From: an uncultured Paracoccaceae bacterium
GTDB taxonomy: Bacteria > Pseudomonadota > Alphaproteobacteria > Rhodobacterales > Rhodobacteraceae
Assembly: GCA_947500055.1 (NCBI GenBank)
Contig: CANMQO010000002.1
Location: 124,001 to 188,000, forward strand
Direction of reading: 5' to 3'
DNA length: 64,000 bases
Part shown: one piece after another, positions 9,408 to 17,961 of the stretch
Layout: each line of letters starts with the position of its first letter
Position numbering within the stretch: the stretch's first letter is position 1
Position numbers and translations under genes: made by a program
The notes under the pieces: generated by a model
What the model saw: the letters and a program-made list of their open reading frames with translations, nothing else
What the model was told of the DNA's origin: nothing
Databases searched by the model: none

Positions 9408-10322
9408 TCAGGCAAATATCATTGAGGAAAGTTTCCGCCGCCCGTTCAAAACAATGGGATCTTTCGCCTCGTGGGCGTCGAATATTTTGAAGAGCTGCGT
9501 TTTTGCAGCCCCATCATTCCACTCCCGGTCCCTGCGGAACAGGTCAAGTAGTTCGTTTACCGCCTCTTCTACATTGCCATTGGCGTGCAGGGCGATGGCC
9601 AGCTCCAAACGGGCCTGATGATTATCAGGGTCAGCATCAACGGTTGCCTGTAACTCTGCCACCGGTCCGGCATTTGCGGCCTCCCGCGCCAGCGTGATTT
9701 GCGCGTGTACCGCTTCGAGCAGTGGATCAGTGGAAATTTCGGCCGGTGCTCCATTCAGGATTGCCTCTGCCTGATCTACATCACCAAGCGCAAGATAGGC
9801 TCGCACCAGACCGGCATATGCAGCGGCATTTTGCGGCTCTTCCTGCAGGATCGCAGCAAAGGTTTCAGCGGCATCGGTGGCGGCCCCTTCGTCAAGCATT
9901 TGATTGGCCGCCTCGATAGCCGCGCCCAAACCTTCGGGTTGGCCATCTCCGCCCAAGTCCGCGACTTTGTTCACAAAAGCCTCAATTTCGGAAGGTGGCA
10001 AGGCGCCTTGAAAACCATCAACTGGCCGCCCTTTATAGAAGGCATAAACCGTCGGGATGGATTGCACCTGTAGCTGACCTGCATATGCCTGATTGGCGTC
10101 CACATCGATCTTGACCATCTTGACCCGACCGCCGGCCTTGTTCACCGCCGCCTCCAACGCGGGCCCGAGGGTCTTGCAAGGTCCGCACCACGGCGCCCAA
10201 AAATCGACAATCACCGGAACCGTTTGCGATGCCTCGATCACGTCTGTTGCAAAAGTGGCATCCGTGCCATCCATGACTAGGTCACCAGTGGGAGCGCCCT
10301 GTGTTTCGCCAAGTTCCAGCAT
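9408..10322 (-). CDS. cnoX: CnoX/YbbN-like thioredoxin with TPR region
   Basis: A 304-residue protein with an N-terminal thioredoxin domain (about residues 15-120) containing WAPWCGPC and the cis-Pro loop QSIPTVYAF. A C-terminal alanine-rich helical region with TPR-like repeats follows (about 145-300). This matches CnoX/YbbN, a holdase that guards substrates from over-oxidation under bleach stress and hands them to GroEL/DnaK. The alphaproteobacterial version retains the full WCGPC redox motif, unlike Escherichia coli YbbN. The open frame extends to a TTG at 10334, but the ATG at 10322 has GGAG eight bases upstream and is the better start. It heads the cluster with the LON-domain and Trm112-like genes. 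Confidence 0.88.
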   Translation of the reverse strand: MLELGETQGAPTGDLVMDGTDATFATDVIEASQTVPVIVDFWAPWCGPCKTLGPALEAAVNKAGGRVKMVKIDVDANQAYAGQLQVQSIPTVYAFYKGRPVDGFQGALPPSEIEAFVNKVADLGGDGQPEGLGAAIEAANQMLDEGAATDAAETFAAILQEEPQNAAAYAGLVRAYLALGDVDQAEAILNGAPAEISTDPLLEAVHAQITLAREAANAGPVAELQATVDADPDNHQARLELAIALHANGNVEEAVNELLDLFRRDREWNDGAAKTQLFKIFDAHEAKDPIVLNGRRKLSSMIFA

Positions 10323-10430
10323 CGTATTCTCCAATTGTTTGGCAGCTTGCCCCTATATGTGATCAACTGGCCCGAAGGCCAAGAGGTTTTCCAGCTTTAC
10401 CTGGCATTGGGGCGCCCCTAGCCTACCGGA

Positions 10431-10871
10431 ATGAGTGTGAATTCTAACAAGAATAATGGCCTCCGCCCCACATTGGCTGCCATTGCGGTGGTGGTCCGGG
10501 CGGGTCAGGTTCTGCTTGTCCGGCGCAAAAAGGAACCGGATGCAGGTAAATGGGGGTTTCCCGGCGGCCATGTTGAACCGGGTGAAACCGCCCTTGCCGC
10601 GGCGACCCGTGAATTGGCAGAAGAAACATCCATCTGTGCCACCCCGCAGCGATACCTGACCAATCTGGATATCATCGCATATGACGATGCGGGAACTCTA
10701 CGTTTCCACTATCTGCTCGCCGTCGTGCTTTGCCGATATCAGGCCGGGACACCTGTTGCCGCCGATGATGTAAGCGATGCCAGGTGGTTTGACGTCTCTG
10801 ACATCTGCACCTTGGATACAAGTTCCGATGTGCAGGAGGTGGTTTCCTTGGCTATTGCCGGAGAACACTGA
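10431..10871 (+). CDS. NUDIX hydrolase
   Basis: A 146-residue single-domain NUDIX pyrophosphohydrolase. The Nudix box is almost canonical, GGHVEPGETALAAATRELAEET, with the G-x5-E-x7-REL-x-EE spacing; the usual Gly after the box is Ser here. The preceding VLLVRRKKEPDAGKWGFPGG is typical of MutT/ADP-ribose-type members. Substrate (oxidised nucleotides, ADP-ribose or other nucleoside diphosphates) is not predictable. The gene diverges from cnoX and ends about 70 bases before the initiator tRNA, which has its own promoter. Start ATG at 10431. Confidence 0.9.
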   Translation: MSVNSNKNNGLRPTLAAIAVVVRAGQVLLVRRKKEPDAGKWGFPGGHVEPGETALAAATRELAEETSICATPQRYLTNLDIIAYDDAGTLRFHYLLAVVLCRYQAGTPVAADDVSDARWFDVSDICTLDTSSDVQEVVSLAIAGEH

Positions 10872-10901
10872 TTGTTTACAGAAGATTTCTCCAATCGGGG
10901 C

Positions 10902-10930
10902 TTGCGGTCGCCAACGCAACCTTTTATGAC
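10902..10930 (+). promoter_or_regulatory. Candidate sigma-70 promoter of the initiator tRNA
   Basis: TTGCGG (10902-10907) and TATGAC (10925-10930) are separated by 17 bases, and the mature tRNA begins 13 bases further on. Spacing and position fit a housekeeping promoter for the tRNA gene. No experimental support is available in the sequence itself. Confidence 0.55.
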
Positions 10931-10942
10931 ACCCAAACTTGG

Positions 10943-11019
<77 letters not shown>

Positions 11020-11043
11020 AAACACTCTGAATGTTTATGCATG

Positions 11044-11064
11044 GCCTCCCTCGGGAGGCTTTTT
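11044..11064 (+). terminator. Intrinsic terminator of the tRNA-fMet gene
   Basis: GCCTCCC-TC-GGGAGGC followed by five T residues, 24 bases after the tRNA CCA end. The perfect seven-base stem and the T tract make this a standard rho-independent terminator on the plus strand. Confidence 0.88.
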
Positions 11065-11088
11065 GCTTTTGGGCGGCGTTACAGTTGT

Positions 11089-11164
11089 ATTGTAAGTTAC
11101 AATCGGTTCCATGATTCAGGTCTGAAGTCATGGAGGCCATAGCTGGTGTCTCGATTGACCAGCT
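11089..11164. repeat. Cluster of three inverted repeats between tRNA-fMet and the alkB-like gene
   Basis: Three separate dyads lie in 76 bases. ATTGTAA-G-TTACAAT is a perfect palindrome at 11089-11103. CCATGATTCAG/CTGAAGTCATGG is an 11-pair hairpin with one bulged base at 11109-11133. AGCTGGT/ACCAGCT is a seven-base stem with a ten-base loop at 11141-11164. None has a T tract. The last two may fold at the 3' end of the minus-strand alkB-like transcript; the first looks more like a protein-binding palindrome. Confidence 0.5.
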
Positions 11165-11191
11165 CGTTAGCATCGCGTCTTTTAGGATTTA

Positions 11192-12313
11192 TTACATCGG
11201 ACTGAGCCTGTTTTTATTGGCTGTCCAGTCCGTGATTTCAGGATAATACATCTTACGCCACTTGCGCACCCTTGGATTCATAACCTTGCGCCAGATCGTG
11301 GGCGACAGCGCAGCGAGTGTCATGATCGGGTATCCATATGGCAGTTGCGGCGCCTCGTCGGCACTGTAGGTCTGCAAAAGCGGATACCGCCTGTCGGGCT
11401 TGTAATGATGATCGGAATGCCGTTGCAGGTTGATCAGCAACCAATTGGACGCCCGATGGGCCGCATTCCAGGAGTGGCGCGGCATGACATGTTCGTATTT
11501 GCCGCCACCCAGATGTTTTCGCGTCAGCCCATAATGTTCGACATAGTTGACCAGTTCCAACTGGAAGACCGCCCAGAACGCCTGCACGCTGAACAGGAAT
11601 ACACCCCACCAACCGCCGATAAGTGCGGCCAATGCGATGAAGCCAGCCTGCATGGCCCAATATTTCCAGAACGGGTTTGATTTGTGGTGCCATGGCAGCC
11701 CCTTGCGCGCAAGCATCGCCTTTTCCGCCCTGAAAGCAGAAACATAGCATTGCCAAAGCACGCGTGGGAAAAACCGCCAGAACCCTTCGCCATAGCGCGC
11801 CGTGACCGGGTCGCGCGGCGTGCCGACATAGCGGTGATGCACCAGCAGGTGTTCCGACCGGAAATGCGAATAAAGAACCGACGCCAGCAGGATATCGGCC
11901 ATCAGCCGTTCTTCCTTTGGTTTCTGGTGCATCAATTCATGCGCATAGGTGATCCCGATGGTGCCCGATAATATGCCGAGCCCGGCAAAAAGTGCCCATT
12001 CTTCGATCCAGTGCAAATGCTCCGATTGCAGCACATATAGCATGAGCCCAAAGACTGTGATCAGTTGCACCGGCGTCCAGATCAGGGTGATCAGGCGGTG
12101 CCAGAACAGATCAGGTTCTGCTGTGTCCGGATCAGGGTTCTGTGTGTTCAGCCCCACGACGTAATCCAGACCGGTAAACAGATACCAGGTCGAAAATGGC
12201 AGCAATAACAGCGCCCAACCACCATTTATCGCAGCGAATAGTGCCACGGGCAACAGCCCTAACGAAAGCCAGAACGGTGCCGCGCCGGGTGGGGTTTCGC
12301 TTCTGTTGCCCAT
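11192..12313 (-). CDS. alkB: AlkB-type alkane 1-monooxygenase / membrane fatty-acid desaturase family
   Basis: A 373-residue integral-membrane diiron oxygenase with about six hydrophobic segments. The histidine motifs of the AlkB branch are present: HELMH near residue 123, EHLLVHHRYVGTPRDP near 150 and LQRHSDHH near 305. The AlkB-specific NYVEHYG motif lies near 265. The enzyme would hydroxylate the terminal methyl of n-alkanes using electrons from rubredoxin. No rubredoxin domain or adjacent rubredoxin gene is seen, so electrons must come from elsewhere. The EH-LLV-HH box differs from the usual small residue in the middle, so another hydrophobic substrate is possible. The ATG at 12313 is preceded by AAAGGG at good spacing; the in-frame ATG at 12328 has none. 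Confidence 0.85.
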   Translation of the reverse strand: MGNRSETPPGAAPFWLSLGLLPVALFAAINGGWALLLLPFSTWYLFTGLDYVVGLNTQNPDPDTAEPDLFWHRLITLIWTPVQLITVFGLMLYVLQSEHLHWIEEWALFAGLGILSGTIGITYAHELMHQKPKEERLMADILLASVLYSHFRSEHLLVHHRYVGTPRDPVTARYGEGFWRFFPRVLWQCYVSAFRAEKAMLARKGLPWHHKSNPFWKYWAMQAGFIALAALIGGWWGVFLFSVQAFWAVFQLELVNYVEHYGLTRKHLGGGKYEHVMPRHSWNAAHRASNWLLINLQRHSDHHYKPDRRYPLLQTYSADEAPQLPYGYPIMTLAALSPTIWRKVMNPRVRKWRKMYYPEITDWTANKNRLSPM

Positions 12314-12362
12314 GTCTGACCCTTTCATGACAGGGTTAAACTAGCGTTTTGCATCCAACGGC

Positions 12363-13415
12363 TCAATCCTGCCGCAGCGTCGCAGCGGCAAGGTCATAGA
12401 CCTTGCGCATGACGGTGGGCAAGGCGGCGGGCTGGAAATCAGATTGTGACACGAAATCCCCGCGGTCCGGACGTAAATCATCGGGCACCTCTGCCGTCAT
12501 AATCTGCAGACGCAGATGGAAATGGGTAAAGGTGTGCCGCGCCTCTGCCTCGAGCAAGGCCCAATCGGCCGCGAGCGGCGGCGCAGGTTCCGGCGCATCA
12601 CCCCAATCCGAACCGGGCCAGCCCAGCATCCCGCCCAGAAGCCCCTTTTCAGGTCGTGTTTCCAAAAGCCAGGCCCCGTTGGCTCGCCGCGCCACATAGG
12701 CAATTCCCAACCGTGTTGGCGTCTTTTTCCTGGGCGTCTTTTGGGGCAGGTCGGCAGCGGTACCGGCGACCCGCGCCGCGCAAGGATCGCGCCATGGGCA
12801 AATCCCGCAGGCCGGGCTACGCGGCGTGCAGATTGTTGCCCCCAGATCCATGACGGCTTGCGCATAATCACCGGGCCGTTCCTGCGGTGTCAGATCTGCG
12901 GCCTTGGCCGTCAGCGCCGGCTTTGCAGCGGGCAGCGGGGTGTGAATGTCGTAGAGCCGCGCCATGACCCGTTCCACATTGCCATCCACAACCGTGCAGG
13001 GTTGGTCAAAGGCAATGGCGGCAATCGCCGCTGCGGTATAGGGTCCGATGCCCGGCAGAGTCAGCAGCGTGTCGTAATCCGGCGGAAACTGACCGCCATG
13101 GTCTGCCACAACGGCACGGGCACATTTCAGCAGGTTGCGCGCCCGCGCGTAATAGCCCAGCCCGGCCCAAGCTGCCATCACATCGGCATCCTCCGCATTG
13201 GCCAGTTCTGTGACGCGTGGCCAAAGGCTGGTGAATTTGCGATGGTAGTCGCGCACGGCGGCAACGGTAGTCTGTTGCAGCATCACCTCTGACAACCAAA
13301 CGGTATAAGGGTCGGGCAAAACTCCAGCCTTGCGATCTGCCGGGGATGTGCGCCAGGGCATGGTCCGGGCATGCCCGTCATACCAATCCAGCAAAGATGC
13401 ACTGAGTTCACGCAA
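12363..13415 (-). CDS. mutY: A/G-specific adenine glycosylase MutY
   Basis: A 350-residue HhH-GPD base-excision glycosylase that removes adenine mispaired with 8-oxoguanine. The catalytic E43 lies in LSEVMLQQT. The helix-hairpin-helix LPGIGPYTAAAI is at 120-131, and the conserved catalytic Asp is D144 in VVDGNVERV. The iron-sulfur cluster cysteines are C196, C203, C206 and C212 (C-x6-C-x2-C-x5-C). The C-terminal third (about 230-345) is the NUDIX-like domain that reads 8-oxoG. The start appears to be TTG at 13415: no ATG is available before the LDWYDGH segment that begins the family. It is divergent from the DUF721 gene, with about 70 bases between them. Confidence 0.95.
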   Translation of the reverse strand: MRELSASLLDWYDGHARTMPWRTSPADRKAGVLPDPYTVWLSEVMLQQTTVAAVRDYHRKFTSLWPRVTELANAEDADVMAAWAGLGYYARARNLLKCARAVVADHGGQFPPDYDTLLTLPGIGPYTAAAIAAIAFDQPCTVVDGNVERVMARLYDIHTPLPAAKPALTAKAADLTPQERPGDYAQAVMDLGATICTPRSPACGICPWRDPCAARVAGTAADLPQKTPRKKTPTRLGIAYVARRANGAWLLETRPEKGLLGGMLGWPGSDWGDAPEPAPPLAADWALLEAEARHTFTHFHLRLQIMTAEVPDDLRPDRGDFVSQSDFQPAALPTVMRKVYDLAAATLRQD

Positions 13416-13483
13416 TGTTTATTTCCCGTATCATCTGGTTCGACTGGCTTGGCCTGCCGCCATGCATACATTAGAGCTTAGAT

Positions 13484-13993
13484 ATGAAACAGCCACGCCA
13501 TACCGGCACAACACGCGGTTTTTCCCGGGCCGCCACATTGGTGCAGTCCCGCATTCGCAAAGCCAGCGAAGAGCGTGGCTTTGCCGTGGCGCGACTGCTG
13601 ACGCACTGGCCGGATGTCGTGGGAGAGGCGGCGGCCCAAATCGCGACCCCGGTGAATGTGAGCTACGGCAAGGGTGGCATGGGCGCCACCCTGACGGTGC
13701 TAACAACCGGTGCACAGGCCCCGATGCTGGAAATGCAAAAGGAACAGATTCGCGAAAAGGTGAATGCCTGCTATGGCTATCGGGCCATTGCGCGGATACG
13801 GATTACCCAGACCGCCCCGACGGGTTTTGCCGAAGGGCGGGCCTCATTCACCGCAGCCCCGCCCCTTCGCAAGACACCCGATGCGGCCGCGGCATCAGCG
13901 GCAGATGCGTTAACCGGTGATGTCCAAAGCGACGATTTACGCGCGGCCCTTGCGGCCCTTGGCGCGAATGTCTTATCGAAACAGAAATCCTGA
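13484..13993 (+). CDS. DUF721 (DciA-like) family protein
   Basis: A 169-residue protein whose central part (LLTHWPDVVGEAAAQIATPV near residue 42, then LTVLTTGAQAPMLEMQ) matches the DUF721 family. DciA, the replicative helicase loader of most bacteria, contains a DUF721 domain, so a role in loading DnaB is possible. The order mutY (divergent)-DUF721-dsbA is recurrent in Rhodobacterales. The alanine-rich C-terminal tail (about 115-155) looks disordered. The gene ends 13 bases before the dsbA-like start, suggesting a shared transcript. Function is inferred from family only. Confidence 0.8.
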   Translation: MKQPRHTGTTRGFSRAATLVQSRIRKASEERGFAVARLLTHWPDVVGEAAAQIATPVNVSYGKGGMGATLTVLTTGAQAPMLEMQKEQIREKVNACYGYRAIARIRITQTAPTGFAEGRASFTAAPPLRKTPDAAAASAADALTGDVQSDDLRAALAALGANVLSKQKS

Positions 13994-14006
13994 TCAGAGG
14001 TTGAAC

Positions 14007-14678
14007 ATGGAACGTAGAACCCTTTTGGCTGCCGGCGGCGGCGCATTACTGGCCCTTGGCGGCGGATTTGCCCTGATGCCACGCGGCCAGTCCAACGATA
14101 TCAACCTGTTGCCCGGCGCGGCCAATGCGCAGGAAAGCACTGGCGAACTGCCCGAAATCGTGGACATGGTGCAGGGCAATCCGGATGCCGCCGTCGAGGT
14201 GATCGAATACGCGTCCTATACCTGCCCCCATTGCGCATCCTTCCATGCCAATCAGTATCAGGCGTTGAAGGCAAACTATATCGACACCGGCAAAATCCGC
14301 TTTGTCTATCGCGAGGTTTATTTTGATCGCCCCGGTCTTTGGGCATCGATGATCGCCCGGTGCCCCGGTACGCCGGAATTCTTCTTCAACATGTCGAACC
14401 TGATTTATGAAAAGCAACGCGACTGGCTGGCCAGTGGCGATCCTGCGACCATAATTGATGCGTTGCGCACGCTGGCCAAAACTGCGGGCATGGATGATGC
14501 CGCCCTTGATGCCTGCCTGAGCGATGCGGCCAAGGCGGAAAGCCTGTTTACCTGGTATCAGGCGAATGCAGATCGTGATAACATCAGCTCAACCCCGAGT
14601 TTCGTGGTGGATGGTGAGAAACATTCGAACATGGCCTACGACGATTTTGCCAGCCTGCTGGACGGCAAGCTGGGCTAA
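14007..14678 (+). CDS. DsbA-family periplasmic thiol oxidoreductase
   Basis: A 223-residue exported thioredoxin-fold protein. The N-terminus [17 protein letters not shown] is a signal sequence with an RR pair that could use the Tat route. The redox site is CPHC at 73-76 ([10 protein letters not shown]), the helical insertion follows, and the cis-Pro is in [10 protein letters not shown] near 195. DsbA/Com1-type proteins form or shuffle disulfides in the periplasm; no dsbB neighbour is present. The frame can be extended upstream to 13917, inside the DUF721 gene, but the ATG at 14007 has AGAGG six bases upstream and begins the signal peptide. Its end overlaps the convergent lpxK by four bases. 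Confidence 0.9.
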   Translation: MERRTLLAAGGGALLALGGGFALMPRGQSNDINLLPGAANAQESTGELPEIVDMVQGNPDAAVEVIEYASYTCPHCASFHANQYQALKANYIDTGKIRFVYREVYFDRPGLWASMIARCPGTPEFFFNMSNLIYEKQRDWLASGDPATIIDALRTLAKTAGMDDAALDACLSDAAKAESLFTWYQANADRDNISSTPSFVVDGEKHSNMAYDDFASLLDGKLG

Positions 14679-15682
14679 ACCTTTCCATCATCTGGCGCTG
14701 ACAGGCCAAGGTCGGTCAGCGCCCGATCAACCAAATCCCAGCTTTCCAGCTGCAACCTCACCGGCAGGGTCAGCACCTTTGACCGGAACGAGGCTGGCAA
14801 GCGGACAGCATCTTTTTCGGTGGTGACCAGTTGCGCCTTTTTCGCGGCTGCATCACGGGCCAGCCGGTTCATCAGCGCCTCGGTCAGCGGCTGATGATCA
14901 CCCAGCGCTTCACCATGCACCAGAATTGCCCCCATATCCCGCAGTGTCCGAAAGAACTTCTCCGGGTGGCCAATGCCTGCAAAAGCCAGCAACTTCAGAT
15001 CACGCCACGGCATGCCGGTGGCTAGCGGGGCCAGATGCCCGTTGATTACAGGTTTTTCCACTGGCCAATCGGCGGCAAACTTGTCCTGTTCTGCGGGTGG
15101 TCCGATGACGATCAGCAGATCAGCGCGCGCCAGCCCCGCCCGCACCGGCTCGCGTAACGGGCCCGCAGGCAGCACGCGGCCATTTCCAAAACCGCGCATG
15201 GCGTCCACGACCACAATGGAAAGATCCTTTGTGACGCTGGGGTTCTGGAACCCGTCATCCAGTAGGATCACCTCTGCACCCGCCGCCTCAGCCGCGCGGA
15301 CCCCCGCGGCCCGGTCGGCGGCCACCCAAGTGGGGGCAAACGCCGCCAGCAAGAGCGGCTCATCCCCCGTATCGCTAGCCATGTGATGGTTAGGGTCGAC
15401 AGCAACCGGGCCGGTCAGTGTCCCGCCATAGCCCCGGCTGACCACATGCGGTGTGCAGCACCGCGCGCGTAGGCGTTCGATCAGGGCGATGGCGGTGGGT
15501 GTTTTGCCCGTACCACCCACATTGATGTTGCCGATGCAAATGACGGGAACGCTGGCGCGGTAGCCCGGTTGGCGCAGGCGGCGTGCTGTTGCTCCGGCAT
15601 AAAGCTTTCCCAGCGGTGCAAGAAGATAGGCCAACAACCCCGGTTTGTGTGGCGAATTGAACCAATAACCAGGCGCGCGCAT
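14675..15682 (-). CDS. lpxK: Tetraacyldisaccharide 4'-kinase LpxK
   Basis: A 335-residue membrane-associated P-loop kinase that phosphorylates the 4' position of the lipid A disaccharide. The N-terminal membrane-anchoring helix ([15 protein letters not shown], about 14-28) is followed by the Walker A loop [11 protein letters not shown] at 51-61. [13 protein letters not shown] near residue 140 is the LpxK Walker B/DDGFQ signature, and [10 protein letters not shown] near the C-terminus is also conserved. It directly follows waaA (the genes abut with no spacer), so lipid A phosphorylation and Kdo addition are encoded together. The stop overlaps the convergent dsbA-like gene by four bases. Confidence 0.96.
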   Translation of the reverse strand: MRAPGYWFNSPHKPGLLAYLLAPLGKLYAGATARRLRQPGYRASVPVICIGNINVGGTGKTPTAIALIERLRARCCTPHVVSRGYGGTLTGPVAVDPNHHMASDTGDEPLLLAAFAPTWVAADRAAGVRAAEAAGAEVILLDDGFQNPSVTKDLSIVVVDAMRGFGNGRVLPAGPLREPVRAGLARADLLIVIGPPAEQDKFAADWPVEKPVINGHLAPLATGMPWRDLKLLAFAGIGHPEKFFRTLRDMGAILVHGEALGDHQPLTEALMNRLARDAAAKKAQLVTTEKDAVRLPASFRSKVLTLPVRLQLESWDLVDRALTDLGLSAPDDGKV

Positions 15683-16879
15683 CTAGTGCCCCAAATCCTC
15701 AAGGCGTCGCTGTACGATCCGCACGATCCGGTTGGTGACATCCGCTCCGCGCGATGTCACATCCCATGCAGCATGCGCCAATGTGGCAACCTTATCGGTG
15801 GATAGCAGCGTTTCGACGAGAGGGCCAAGATCAGCCCCAGAGCGGATCAGATGCGATGCCGCCGCCGCATTCAGCCTTGCCGCATGTTTCTGATACGGAC
15901 TTACATTCGGTCCATAGATCACTGCCGAACCAAGAGTCGCAGGTTCAAACGGATCCCGACAGCCGCCCCCATGTAATGTGCCTCCCAAATAGCTGATCGG
16001 GGCGATACGATACCAAAGCCCAAGGTCCTCGTCGGAGTCGATGATCAGGACCTGTGTGAGATCGCTTGGCGCTGTGGTTTCGGAGCGCAGTGTGACGTAG
16101 AGATTTCGGGCCCGGACCTCTTCGGCAAAACGAGGAGCATCAGCGGGATCTTTCGGCGCGATAATCAGCAAAAGCCGGTGTGCGCGGTGGCTGGCGGTAA
16201 GATGGGCATCCACCAAATCCTGACATTCATTCAGCTGTGCCGCGGCTGCCAGCCAGACAGGCCGCGTGCCAATTGCATTGGCAAAATCCTGTCGTTCGGT
16301 TTCGATGCAAGGGAGTGGTGGTGCGCAATCCTCCATCTGGCCGGTCACGCGAACGACCTCCTGTGGCGTGCCAGCACGGATTAGCCCTTCGGCGGCCGCT
16401 TGATCGACAGTCAGAACCGTTTCGAATTGTGACAACAGCGACCGCATCGCCCCCGGCACCCAACTGCCAGCAACCTGTTCCAACCCTTCGGCAGTAGCGT
16501 CGACAAGCAGGCTGGGAAGCTTTGCCTCGCGCCATTCCTCCAAGATAATTGGATCAAGGTCGCCGCGTACCCAGATGCCAATCACCGGTTGCCAGTGCTG
16601 CATGAAACTCTGGATGTTTTCGCGCCCTTTGGGTTCAGGCAAAGCTCTGTCGGAAAGCGAGTTATCCCAGTTATCGATGGTTGCGATCACCTGCACGGGG
16701 TCGCCGTCTTCCGTCAGCCTTCGATTCAGCGTCTCAATGGCAGTCAATTGATCTGCGTGACTGCATCGCGCCCAAATGATCACGCCAAAGGGACGCGGAG
16801 GCTGTGTTACGAATCGTTGCTTGCTTTCCGGTTCACCCAGCCGCGCCAGATAGGCTGCAATGGAGAGGGAACGCGCCAT
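15683..16879 (-). CDS. waaA: 3-deoxy-D-manno-octulosonic acid (Kdo) transferase
   Basis: A 398-residue GT-B glycosyltransferase of the WaaA/KdtA family, which adds Kdo to lipid IVA on the cytoplasmic face of the inner membrane. The N-terminal glycosyltransferase-N domain is shortened at its start, as in other Rhodobacterales. The C-terminal domain shows PISYLGGTLHGGGCRDPFEPATLGSAVIYGP near residues 290-325, the typical nucleotide-Kdo binding region with the conserved glycine and Glu. It lies between a DUF4170 gene and lpxK in the same orientation. Family membership is clear; whether one or two Kdo residues are transferred cannot be read from sequence. Confidence 0.9.
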   Translation of the reverse strand: MARSLSIAAYLARLGEPESKQRFVTQPPRPFGVIIWARCSHADQLTAIETLNRRLTEDGDPVQVIATIDNWDNSLSDRALPEPKGRENIQSFMQHWQPVIGIWVRGDLDPIILEEWREAKLPSLLVDATAEGLEQVAGSWVPGAMRSLLSQFETVLTVDQAAAEGLIRAGTPQEVVRVTGQMEDCAPPLPCIETERQDFANAIGTRPVWLAAAAQLNECQDLVDAHLTASHRAHRLLLIIAPKDPADAPRFAEEVRARNLYVTLRSETTAPSDLTQVLIIDSDEDLGLWYRIAPISYLGGTLHGGGCRDPFEPATLGSAVIYGPNVSPYQKHAARLNAAAASHLIRSGADLGPLVETLLSTDKVATLAHAAWDVTSRGADVTNRIVRIVQRRLEDLGH

Positions 16880-16887
16880 TGTCGTCT

Positions 16888-17133
16888 TTAATCGCCAAGC
16901 TCTTCGGTAGGTGAGCTTTCGGCCTCTTCATCGCGCAGCCGATGAATATGCGCGATGAAATAGCGCATATGGGCGTTATCCACGGTGCGCTGGGCTGCGT
17001 TCTTCCAGGCGTCATAGGCAGCGGCATAGTTGGGGTACATCCCCACAAGATCGATATCGTCGACATCCTTGAATGCATTCTTGGTCGGATCAACGAGTTC
17101 GCCACCGAAAACGAGGTGCAGGCGTTGTGTCAT
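16888..17133 (-). CDS. DUF4170 domain protein
   Basis: An 81-residue protein with LHLVFGGEL at the start, GMYPNYAAAYDAWKNAAQ in the middle and NAHMRYFIAHIHRL near residue 54. This pattern is typical of DUF4170, a short alphaproteobacterial family of unknown function almost always placed next to waaA. The acidic tail after residue 66 looks flexible. It starts about 40 bases after cysQ and ends 8 bases before waaA, so it is part of the envelope operon. No catalytic residues can be suggested. Confidence 0.85.
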   Translation of the reverse strand: MTQRLHLVFGGELVDPTKNAFKDVDDIDLVGMYPNYAAAYDAWKNAAQRTVDNAHMRYFIAHIHRLRDEEAESSPTEELGD

Positions 17134-17172
17134 ATTGAGGAAACCTTTGTTGGGGTCATATTTGTCGTCACA

Positions 17173-17961
17173 TTAGGCCTTTGTGCGCCACGGCTCAAGC
17201 CGCGCCGCAAGGCCCGAGTGCAGTTCGGGACCTCCGACCAAGACGCCGGGAACCTGCGGGTGCGGATTGTTGAATTGTAGTGCTGCTCCGCTCGGGTCGG
17301 TCACAATTGCCCCAGCCTCTGCTGCGATCAGCGCGCCGGCGGCGATGTCCCATTCCCAGCTCGGCCGCAAGGTGATCATCCCATCGAAGCGCCCTTGCGC
17401 GACAAGGCATAACCGGTAGGCGAGCGACGACCTGAAGGCCCTTTTGACCGGGGGCACTTGCCCGCCCCAGAATTGCGGATCGAAATTGACCTTTGCGCCC
17501 AGCATGGTAGCCCCGTCCATCTGCACCATCGTGGCTTTTGTCGGGGTGTCATTCACTGTGGCGCCGCCACCCTTGCTAGCCGCGAACATCAGGTCGCGGA
17601 TCGGCAGATAGACGGCGGCTGCAATCACCCGCCCGGCTTCCACAACTGCCAGCGAATGCGCCCAATCGCGGGATCCTTCGATAAACGCCCGCGTGCCGTC
17701 AATCGGATCGATCACAAATTGGCGCTCAGTAGTCAGTCGATAGTCCGTATCTTCGGTTTCTTCCGACAGCCAGCCATAATCGGGCCGCGCAGTGCGCAGC
17801 GTGTCTTCAAGCATTGTGTTTACGGCCAGATCAGCCGCCGTAACCGGACCGCCCCCGCCCGGTTTATCGGTCACATCCGGGTCGTTCTTGAAGTACCGGG
17901 TTGCGATCTCACCCGATTTGCGGGCCGCGGCGATCAGCAAGTCAAGATCAGTCACCGGCAA
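17173..17961 (-). CDS. cysQ: 3'(2'),5'-bisphosphate nucleotidase / inositol monophosphatase family
   Basis: A 262-residue Li-sensitive phosphatase of the FIG superfamily. Metal ligands are visible: E67 and E68 in LSEETEDTD, D85 and D88 in the signature DPIDGTRAF, and an Asp in WEWDIAAGALIAAEAG near 210. CysQ removes the 3'-phosphate of PAP made during sulfate assimilation; closely related members act on inositol phosphates. Length and the position in a waaA operon fit the CysQ-like annotation commonly given in Rhodobacterales, but substrate choice is not certain. The start overlaps the pmbA end by 14 bases, so the two are probably translationally coupled. Confidence 0.85.
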   Translation of the reverse strand: MPVTDLDLLIAAARKSGEIATRYFKNDPDVTDKPGGGGPVTAADLAVNTMLEDTLRTARPDYGWLSEETEDTDYRLTTERQFVIDPIDGTRAFIEGSRDWAHSLAVVEAGRVIAAAVYLPIRDLMFAASKGGGATVNDTPTKATMVQMDGATMLGAKVNFDPQFWGGQVPPVKRAFRSSLAYRLCLVAQGRFDGMITLRPSWEWDIAAGALIAAEAGAIVTDPSGAALQFNNPHPQVPGVLVGGPELHSGLAARLEPWRTKA

